Origin: JAIMBK01 sp040755975
GTDB lineage: Bacteria; Bacillota; Desulfotomaculia; Desulfotomaculales; Nap2-2B
Direction of reading: 5' to 3'
Length of the DNA: 17,467 bases
NCBI GenBank assembly: GCA_040755975.1
Contig: JBFLZY010000060.1
Span: 1 to 17,467 of the forward strand
Part shown: in pieces, positions 1 through 5,253 of the stretch
Position numbering within the stretch: the first letter of the stretch is position 1
Layout: every line of letters starts with the position of its first letter
The notes under the pieces: model-generated
Seen by the model: the letters and a program-made list of their open reading frames with translations, nothing else
Told to the model about the DNA's origin: nothing
Database searches by the model: none
Program-made: the position numbers and the translations under genes

Positions 1-381
1 GATCAATTGCTCGGCGGCAAACTTGCCAAATTCTTCTCTCTCCCTTGCGGAACGCTTCCGGTAATTTTCAAAATCCGCCTGGAGCCTGACCAGGCGGTTC
101 CAGTATTCCTGGGCGCGGGTTTCGGCCCCGGCCAGGCGGCCTTCCAGTTCGGCAACCCTGGCGGCCAGTTCTTCAACTTGCCTGGCGGCCGGCTTTTCTC
201 CTTCAACCGACTGCGCTTTTTGTTCTTCTCCCGGAATGTCCGGAGAAATTTGCCGGGAAATTTCCTCCGAACCAGCCTCCTGCTGGACGAGGCCCGGTTG
301 ATTGTCCTGCGGCTGCGCGCCGGTGTTATTTTCCGTCCAGGCCTCCGGATTTAATTCTTCTTTATTCAAGCGGTCATCCAC
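1..381 (-). CDS. grpE: GrpE nucleotide exchange factor, N-terminal part (cut by left window edge)
   Basis: GrpE is the cytoplasmic nucleotide exchange factor that releases ADP from DnaK (Hsp70) so that it can rebind ATP. Only the first 127 residues are visible; the frame is still open at base 1. The start is a GTG at 381-379, placed because GAGGTG lies a few bases upstream; no in-frame ATG fits. Residues 1 to about 65 are acidic, Gln/Glu-rich and low in complexity, as usual for the disordered GrpE N-terminus. A heptad-rich segment follows (EELAARVAELEGRLAG), then the family signature around EYWNRLVRLQADFENYRKR, which begins the long dimerisation helix. The gene lies 166 bases after the chaperonin gene and in the same orientation as hrcA, matching the common Firmicute order hrcA-grpE-dnaK-dnaJ. 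It is probably controlled by the CIRCE site upstream of hrcA. The identification is firm; the exact GTG start is somewhat less so. Confidence 0.93.
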   Translation of the reverse strand, partial: MDDRLNKEELNPEAWTENNTGAQPQDNQPGLVQQEAGSEEISRQISPDIPGEEQKAQSVEGEKPAARQVEELAARVAELEGRLAGAETRAQEYWNRLVRLQADFENYRKRSAREREEFGKFAAEQLI

Positions 382-547
382 CTGCTTCACCTCACAACAG
401 TTCCTATAATCTGGCCAGGCTTCATATACCACAATCTTTTTTCATGCGCTGCTTGTTTTTGCTTGCAGCTTTTTTTGTGCTCTATCTATATTCTAAACTT
501 TGTGCCTTTTGTACCTCTGTTCCTTTGTGCCTGATAAACCCTATCCC
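382..547. other. Intergenic spacer between chaperonin gene and grpE
   Basis: This 166-base AT-richer spacer holds the grpE ribosome binding site (GAGGTG near 386-391, minus strand), a cluster of short direct repeats (498-531) and a weak inverted repeat (448-452 / 465-469). No convincing sigma-A promoter or minus-strand terminator is visible, so grpE is probably transcribed from upstream. The spacer is long for the inside of an operon whose previous junction overlaps. Confidence 0.5.
498..531. repeat. Short direct repeats, YTTTGTRCC, three copies
   Basis: On the plus strand CTTTGTGCC occurs at 498-506 and exactly again at 523-531, with the near copy TTTTGTACC at 507-515; a further degenerate TTTTTGTGC lies near 472-480. 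Read on the transcribed minus strand this is a purine-rich run of GGCACAAAG units. It resembles the low-complexity 'GGCACAAAGG / CAGAGG' repeats I remember from intergenic regions of several Firmicute genomes, but I cannot check copy number here. Confidence 0.45.
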
Positions 548-2119
548 CTACGTTTTGACCTCCGCGTCTTTCCCTTCTATTCTTTTTTCTTCTCTCTTCT
601 TAATAATTGTATCTATACGTAAAATTGCCTCGGCCACTTCACCCGCTGCTTTAAAAGCGTAAGTTTTGACCAGCAGAGGGTCCACCACCCCCGCCTGACC
701 CATGTCGCAAACTGCGCCCGTGTCGCAGTCGACGGCCAAGGCATCGTTGTTGGTCTCTACCTGAGCGGCAATCACATCGCCGATTTTTTCCAAGGCGTTA
801 AAGCCGGCGTTGGTCACGATTTGGGCCAGGGGACGCTTGAGGGCCTCCACCACACAATCTACACCGTAGGCAGCCATCCCGCGCATCTCCGCACGCAGCT
901 TTTCCACCTCGCGGGCGACAGCCACCTCCAAAGCGCCGCCGCCGGGCACAACGCCCCCTTTCAGCGCGGCCTGCACGGCGGCCGCCGCGTCCCTGGCAAT
1001 CCGCTCCCGTTCGCCGACCACCTCGCGGGTAGCCGCGCCGACCACCACTGTGGCCATAGGCTTGCCGACCCCTTCACAGATCCAGACCTGCTCTAATTTT
1101 TCGTCGTTAAAAACGCGGCGGGCGCGTCCTAGATACTGCTCCAGTTGCTCAAGGTCTTTTTTCAGGCCCGTCCGCTTAATCATGCGCGCGCCGGTGTGTT
1201 CGGCTGCCTTCCGCAACTCAGCGGTCCGCACCCGCTGGACGACCATCACGCCCGCGTCGGTGAGCATTTCTTCGGCCAGGTCGCTGACTCCCCGATCAAC
1301 CAGCACCAGCCCCACCCGCAGGGCGATTATTTTGCGTACGTTTTCGCGAAACTGGTTTTGCAGTTCCAGATAGCGCGCAAACCCGGACTCCGTCGAGAGG
1401 GCTTCATCTTCAATTTCTTCCGGTTCCAGGGCGTCGTCGACAACCAGCACGCGGACATCTGCCAGTTCGCGGGGCATCTGGCGGTTCAGCCGCTCTTTGG
1501 TGATAATCACTCCCAAAAAGACCTGGTTTTCGGCCCCCTCCTGGGCAACGATAATGTCCGCAAACTTAAAGGCAGGCTCCCTTAACTTTTCCCGGCCGAT
1601 CAAGTGCGCCGCCCGCACCACCAGGTCGGCGATATCCTCGTGGCCTCGGCCGGCGACCAGAGCCACCTGGCGAACGGCGGGATCGTCGAGCCCCGTAAGG
1701 GGGCGGGCCTTTTCTTTCATTAATTCCAGGCCCTTCTTCAAACCGGCCCGCAAACCTTCAATAACCCTCGCTACGGGCACCCCCCGCGTGACCAGTTCCA
1801 CGCCGGTGCCCACCATTGCCCCGGCCATGACGGTGGCCGTTGTCGTCCCGTCGCCGACTTCCTCCTGCTGGGCCTTGGCGATGTTGATCAGCATCCGGGC
1901 CGCCGGGTGATTGGCCTCCATCTGAGTCAGGATGGTAACGCCGTCGTTGGTAATGATAACCTCCCCGAATTGATCCACCAGCATGGTATCCAGGCCCTTC
2001 GGCCCCAACGTGCTTTCCACCGCCGCGGCGATCGCCCGGATGGCGCTGGCGTTGGTCACCAGGGCAGCCAGCCGCTCGTTGACCTCGGCGCCGCCGCTGG
2101 CCTGTTGTTTAAGCGTCAA
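548..2119 (-). CDS. Group III (archaeal-like, thermosome-related) chaperonin subunit
   Basis: This is an ATP-driven cytoplasmic chaperonin (Cpn60/TCP-1 superfamily) of 523 residues. It has LGPKG (38-42), NDG (58-60), GDGTTTATV (89-97), the catalytic-type Asp in the RDAAAAV stretch (D377) and VVPGGGALE (390-398). The apical domain is of the thermosome kind. VVDDALEPEEIEDEA followed by a helical protrusion (about 226-268) corresponds to the built-in lid of group II chaperonins, so no GroES would be needed. The C-terminus (VDPLLVKTYAFKAAGEVAEAILRIDTII) is also thermosome-like and lacks the GGM tail of GroEL. Such proteins, called group III, are known from a minority of Firmicutes such as Carboxydothermus hydrogenoformans, where they sit with Hsp70 genes. 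The start is TTG at 2119, in a TTGA overlap with the hrcA stop. A G-rich stretch upstream (AGAGGTGGGGG) can serve as Shine-Dalgarno, though spacing is loose. It is probably co-induced by heat via HrcA/CIRCE. Confidence 0.94.
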   Translation of the reverse strand: MTLKQQASGGAEVNERLAALVTNASAIRAIAAAVESTLGPKGLDTMLVDQFGEVIITNDGVTILTQMEANHPAARMLINIAKAQQEEVGDGTTTATVMAGAMVGTGVELVTRGVPVARVIEGLRAGLKKGLELMKEKARPLTGLDDPAVRQVALVAGRGHEDIADLVVRAAHLIGREKLREPAFKFADIIVAQEGAENQVFLGVIITKERLNRQMPRELADVRVLVVDDALEPEEIEDEALSTESGFARYLELQNQFRENVRKIIALRVGLVLVDRGVSDLAEEMLTDAGVMVVQRVRTAELRKAAEHTGARMIKRTGLKKDLEQLEQYLGRARRVFNDEKLEQVWICEGVGKPMATVVVGAATREVVGERERIARDAAAAVQAALKGGVVPGGGALEVAVAREVEKLRAEMRGMAAYGVDCVVEALKRPLAQIVTNAGFNALEKIGDVIAAQVETNNDALAVDCDTGAVCDMGQAGVVDPLLVKTYAFKAAGEVAEAILRIDTIIKKREEKRIEGKDAEVKT

Positions 2120-3165
2120 ATTTGGTTACCCCCACCTCTGAACAGCCTTTCTAAAGCACTCGACAGATGCCTGGTCATGTAATCCACGACACTGATTACC
2201 TTGGCGTAGTCCATCCGGATCGGCCCCAAGACTCCCAAAGAGCCGATGGGCTGGCCCCCTACTTCGTAAGTGGCGATCACCATACTGCAGTCCTGGATGG
2301 CGCGGCAGCTGATTTCGCCGCCGATGCGCACGTTTACACCAGGCTTGCTGATCTGGGCCAGCAGGCTCGCCAGCAGGCTTTCCTGTTCCAAAAGGCTCAA
2401 AAGCGTTTTTACCTTTTCGATATTATGAAATTCCGGCTGGCTTAGCATATTAAACAGCCCGCCCAGGTAAATCTTATCTTCCGCACCAGGAGTCAGGCTG
2501 TACCTTAAAACTTCCAGCACCAGATCCAGAATGTGCCTGTGCCGGGTCAGTTCCAGGTAAATTTCTTTAATCAAAGTAAACTTAATGGTTTCAATGGTAT
2601 GGCCGCTGAGTTTGGCGTTCAGCACGCTGGAAATGGTGGCCAGATCGCCGCCGGTTATACTGGAGGGTATTTCAATCAGCCGGTGCTGAATGGTCCCGTT
2701 ATCCATCACCAGTACCAGCATGGCGCGCCCCATACCCAGCTCAACCAATTGGATATGCTTATAAGAACCGGCCTCCATTTTCGGCGATTGCACCACCGAG
2801 GCGCAATGGGTCAACTGGGACAAAAGCTGACCGGTGCGCTGGAGAAGAAGGCCGATGTCCCGGGCTTTGCTCGTGTATTCCTGCCTGATCAAATCTTCCT
2901 CATCCGGCGACAATTGATATTTGTGCATCAGGTAATCCACATAATAACGGTAACCCCGCTCAGAAGGAATCCGGCCGGCGGAAGTATGCGGCTGCTCAAT
3001 AAAACCCATCTCTTCCAGATCGGCCATCTCGTTGCGGATGGTCGCCGGGCTAATGCCCAATTTATATTTGCGGGCGATGGTGCGCGAACCAACCGGTTCC
3101 GCGGTATCGATGTACTCGGTAATAATTGCCAAAAGAATCTCCTGTTTACGGGAATTTAACTCCAC
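2116..3165 (-). CDS. hrcA: Heat-inducible transcription repressor HrcA
   Basis: HrcA represses class I heat-shock genes by binding CIRCE operators. The N-terminus is a winged helix-turn-helix (about 1-75) with the family pattern EYIDTAEPVGSRTIARKY, ISPATIRNEMADLEEMGF and TSAGRIPSERGYRYYVDYL. The rest matches the GAF-like and dimerisation part, ending with the typical IGSLGVLGPIRMDYAKVISVV stretch. The frame opens at a GTG at 3174, but a near-perfect AGGAGGTG overlaps that codon. The next in-frame GTG (3165), six bases after it, is the better start and gives 349 residues beginning ELNSRKQEILLAII, as in the family. The stop overlaps the chaperonin start by four bases. In Bacillus subtilis HrcA depends on GroEL for activity; here a group III chaperonin is in the same operon and might take that role (inference). 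Confidence 0.95.
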   Translation of the reverse strand: MELNSRKQEILLAIITEYIDTAEPVGSRTIARKYKLGISPATIRNEMADLEEMGFIEQPHTSAGRIPSERGYRYYVDYLMHKYQLSPDEEDLIRQEYTSKARDIGLLLQRTGQLLSQLTHCASVVQSPKMEAGSYKHIQLVELGMGRAMLVLVMDNGTIQHRLIEIPSSITGGDLATISSVLNAKLSGHTIETIKFTLIKEIYLELTRHRHILDLVLEVLRYSLTPGAEDKIYLGGLFNMLSQPEFHNIEKVKTLLSLLEQESLLASLLAQISKPGVNVRIGGEISCRAIQDCSMVIATYEVGGQPIGSLGVLGPIRMDYAKVISVVDYMTRHLSSALERLFRGGGNQI

Positions 3166-3186
3166 CCGGCGCACCTCCTCCTTTTG

Positions 3187-3213
3187 TTAGCACTCTACTT
3201 CTTTGAGTGCTAA
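3187..3213 (-). promoter_or_regulatory. CIRCE operator (HrcA binding site)
   Basis: The site is a perfect CIRCE inverted repeat, TTAGCACTC-N9-GAGTGCTAA, with every base of both 9-bp arms matching the consensus. It lies just downstream of the predicted transcription start and 21 bases before the hrcA start codon, so bound HrcA would block its own operon (hrcA, chaperonin, grpE and genes beyond). Confidence 0.98.
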
Positions 3214-3225
3214 ACCCTAAGTTAA

Positions 3226-3254
3226 AACATAGCACTCCCGCGAACATTTGTCAA
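3226..3254 (-). promoter_or_regulatory. Sigma-A type promoter of the hrcA heat-shock operon
   Basis: On the minus strand a perfect -35 TTGACA (3254-3249) is followed by a 17-base spacer and the -10 TATGTT (3231-3226). Transcription would start near 3219, just before the CIRCE site. A CIRCE half-site, GAGTGCTA (3237-3230), overlaps the -10. The promoter lies between the hemW stop and the CIRCE site, so the heat-shock genes can be transcribed independently of hemW. Confidence 0.85.
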
Positions 3255-3257
3255 GCT

Positions 3258-4394
3258 CTAGACAAACTCCGCAAACACCTGGTTGGCCACCGGCAACCCT
3301 TTTCCGGTAAGGCGCAAAAAATTGTCCCTGATTTCCAGCAAATTGAAATCCAGCAAGCGGTTGATTTGCTCCGGGAAAACTTCCTGGACGGTTTGCCCGA
3401 AGCGGCCGGTAAAAGCGCTTAAATCAAGCCCTTCCCGTAAGCGTAACCCCAAAAAAACAGTTTCCGTCATAAGCGTTTGTCTGGTTAAGTCTTCCTGGGC
3501 GGCAACCGGCAGTTCCCCCGCCTCCAGACGGGCAACATACCTCGCCAGGGAAACTTCGTTGCTGAACCGGCGGTTTTCGTAAAAAGAATGGGCCGCCGGA
3601 CCCAGGCCGAGATAGGACAGGTTGCGCCAGTAACGCAAATTATGCCGGCACTGATAACCGGGCAGCGCAAAATTGGAAATTTCGTAATGGACAAAACCGG
3701 CTGCGGATAGAATTTCGATGGCCTGCTCAAACATGATCAGTTCCGCTTCTTCGTCAACGGGGTCTACCCTCCCGGCCTGCACGTGCCGCCATAAAGGGGT
3801 GCCTTCCTCCAGTTGCAAACTATAGGTTGAAACATGTTCGGGACGGAGGTCCAGAACTTGCTCCAGGCACTCCCGCCACCCGGCCGGCGTTTGCTCCGGC
3901 AGGCCAAAGATCAAATCCACATTTATATTCGCAAAACCGGCTTCCCTGGCCATCCGCACAGCATCTTTCGCCTGCGCAAAAGTATGCACCCGGCCCAAAA
4001 TCTTAAGCAGCCGCTCCTGGCAGGTCTGCACGCCGATGCTCAAACGGCTGGCGCCGGCCTCCCGGAGGATGGCCAGCTTTTCCGCGTCTACTGTGCCCGG
4101 GTTGGCTTCGATGCTTATTTCCGCTGCGGGAAGAAAGGAGAAGCAGCGCCGGCATTTTCTTAAAATGGCCGCCAAATCTGCCGCCGGCAAACAGGTAGGC
4201 GTACCTCCCCCGACATACACTGTCTCCACTACTTTAGCTTCCGGAGGAAGACGCCTGCCGGACAATTCTATTTCTTTGCCTAAAGCGTCCAGATAAGCAC
4301 GTGCATCCTTTTCATTGTAAGGATAAGAAATAAAGTCACAATAATTACATTTTTTCAGACAGAAGGGAACGTGGATATATATGCCAATGGGCAT
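3258..4394 (-). CDS. hemW: HemW, radical SAM heme chaperone (coproporphyrinogen oxidase-like)
   Basis: This is a 378-residue radical SAM protein of the HemN/HemW family. The 4Fe-4S motif is CLKKCNYCDF (C12, C16, C19). The residue two after C19 is Phe; true HemN oxidases have a fourth Cys there, so the motif points to HemW. HemW is a heme-binding protein involved in inserting heme into respiratory enzymes and is often misannotated as oxygen-independent coproporphyrinogen III oxidase. The SAM-binding GGGTP motif is at 62-66, followed by IEANPG, RLSIGVQT and NVDLIFGLPEQT, all family hallmarks, and a HemN_C-type C-terminal domain. The ATG at 4394 is preceded by only a weak GTGAG. The position immediately before hrcA matches the usual Firmicute order lepA-hemW-hrcA-grpE-dnaK, but lepA is not next to it here. 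Confidence 0.95.
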   Translation of the reverse strand: MPIGIYIHVPFCLKKCNYCDFISYPYNEKDARAYLDALGKEIELSGRRLPPEAKVVETVYVGGGTPTCLPAADLAAILRKCRRCFSFLPAAEISIEANPGTVDAEKLAILREAGASRLSIGVQTCQERLLKILGRVHTFAQAKDAVRMAREAGFANINVDLIFGLPEQTPAGWRECLEQVLDLRPEHVSTYSLQLEEGTPLWRHVQAGRVDPVDEEAELIMFEQAIEILSAAGFVHYEISNFALPGYQCRHNLRYWRNLSYLGLGPAAHSFYENRRFSNEVSLARYVARLEAGELPVAAQEDLTRQTLMTETVFLGLRLREGLDLSAFTGRFGQTVQEVFPEQINRLLDFNLLEIRDNFLRLTGKGLPVANQVFAEFV

Positions 4395-4436
4395 GCATGC
4401 TCACATTCTTCCAAAAGATACGTTGTTGTCCGGGAA

Positions 4437-4491
4437 ACGTCACGTTTTACCCGCGCCTAAAGAACCAGGACATGAAGGCAACAGGTGACGT
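4437..4491. repeat. Inverted repeat in the spacer upstream of hemW
   Basis: ACGTCAC (4437-4443) and GTGACGT (4485-4491) form a 7-bp inverted repeat with a 41-base gap, filling most of the 110-base space between the small AMP-binding-domain gene and hemW. There is no T-run that would make it a terminator. It may be an RNA stem in the hemW leader, or chance. Confidence 0.3.
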
Positions 4492-4504
4492 ACGGGGTTA
4501 AACG

Positions 4505-4804
4505 CTACTGGCCGCTCGCCTGTTTTAAAAGGTGGCGGGCTACCTTTCCGGTAGGGGTCTTGGGAAGTTCGCAAAATTCTACCTTTAAAGACACGTCCAT
4601 TTTTTGCCGGCAATGCGTGGCCAGCGTCTCTTCTTCCACAGCACAGCTCCCGTCAAGCTGGACAAAGGCGATAAATTCCTTTTCCCCTCCCGGCAGTTCC
4701 TCAACCAAAACGGCAGTTTCTTCCACGCCCGGGAATTCACTGATGATTCTTTCCATATCCCGCACTTTCATTATGTCTTCCAGGCTAACGCTCGCTTCGG
4801 CCAT
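4505..4804 (-). CDS. Stand-alone C-terminal domain of an AMP-forming acyl/acetyl-CoA synthetase
   Basis: This 99-residue protein corresponds only to the mobile C-terminal domain (AMP-binding_C) of the ANL superfamily (acyl-CoA synthetases, NRPS adenylation domains). It starts near the hinge (EDIMKV), has the ligase pattern ISEFPGVEETAV, and ends with ELPKTPTGKVARHLL, in which K87 of PTGK is the lysine that catalyses adenylation in full enzymes. The roughly 400-residue N-terminal core is absent in all frames upstream. A good promoter (4847-4876), its own ATG and an AAGGGGG box about 11 bases before it argue for an expressed gene rather than a mere remnant. It lies 110 bases upstream of hemW, possibly in one transcript. 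It could act in trans with a separate core, could have lost catalysis and become regulatory, or could be a decaying fragment. The fold assignment is good, the function unknown. Confidence 0.75.
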   Translation of the reverse strand: MAEASVSLEDIMKVRDMERIISEFPGVEETAVLVEELPGGEKEFIAFVQLDGSCAVEEETLATHCRQKMDVSLKVEFCELPKTPTGKVARHLLKQASGQ

Positions 4805-4846
4805 TCCTTAAAAAGCCCCCTTCATGCAAACCGAACATTTTTCCTT

Positions 4847-4876
4847 ATCTTAATTCTTCCAACAGGCAAATGTCAA
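4847..4876 (-). promoter_or_regulatory. Sigma-A type promoter of the small AMP-binding-domain gene (and hemW)
   Basis: The minus strand has a perfect -35 TTGACA (4876-4871), an 18-base spacer and the -10 TAAGAT (4852-4847, four of six consensus bases). The start would fall near 4840, giving a leader of about 35 bases before the ATG at 4804. Confidence 0.6.
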
Positions 4877-5253
4877 TTACCCGCCGCATTAATCCCACCT
4901 TGAAAATAGTCCTTTGCCCACCGTTCGTTTGCCATCGCTCCGATGCTGCGGGCCGACGAGACAGCGTCTTGGTTCGGAGCGAACCAGGCAGCGCTGCATA
5001 ATGCGCACGTTTCTTTAATTTTCTATCGCTACAATATTATCCGGCGTTTGCTGATGTTCTTTTCGCACCCTGTTAACTGCGCGATTCGCGCTGCCGGTTC
5101 GCTGACCTCACCTGCGCCGTGTCTCGTTACCGGCCCTACGCATATGTCGCTCCCGGCAAATCGAACGGCGGGCCGGAAGTTTTTATCCCCTGCTGGTGTC
5201 ACAAAAAAGCGACATGGGGGTCTAATCAATAATAATTCAACATGCCGCCCCCT
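4877..5253. other. Gene-poor spacer rich in inverted repeats, downstream of mutS2
   Basis: No convincing protein gene is visible. The only minus-strand frame of note (5229-5029, 66 codons) lacks a ribosome binding site and resembles nothing I know. The stretch instead holds a series of stems: CGCTCCGA (4936-4943) with TCGGAGCG (4974-4981); TGGTTCG-GAG-CGAACCA (4970-4986); the palindrome GCAGCGCTGC (4988-4997); GCGCGATTCGCGC (5079-5091); GCCGGT (5093-5098) with ACCGGC (5129-5134); and ATGTCGC (5144-5150) with GCGACAT (5209-5215), which encloses CCGGC (5153-5157) with GCCGG (5172-5176). It could be a structured RNA, the mutS2 3' region or a dispersed palindromic element. I could not match it to a known riboswitch. 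Confidence 0.5.

Noticed and set aside
448..476. Stem GCTGC/GCAGC followed by seven T, looking like a plus-strand terminator
   Set aside because: There is no plus-strand gene to terminate, the stem is only five pairs with a 12-base loop, and in the gene direction the T-run becomes an A-run before the stem.
2533..3159. Plus-strand frame of 208 codons opposite hrcA
   Set aside because: It is a shadow of hrcA; no ribosome binding site or recognisable motif.
3165..3174. hrcA start at the upstream GTG (3174)
   Set aside because: The Shine-Dalgarno AGGAGGTG overlaps this codon; the GTG at 3165 has proper spacing and gives the family N-terminus.
3258..4394. Annotation as coproporphyrinogen III oxidase (HemN)
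   Set aside because: The fourth cysteine of the HemN CxxxCxxCxC motif is replaced by Phe, the mark of HemW.
4805..5253. Possible T-box or other known riboswitch
   Set aside because: A GGTGGG-like string near 4918-4923 (minus strand) recalls the T-box, but the core T-box sequence and specifier architecture are absent, and the downstream gene is not an expected target.
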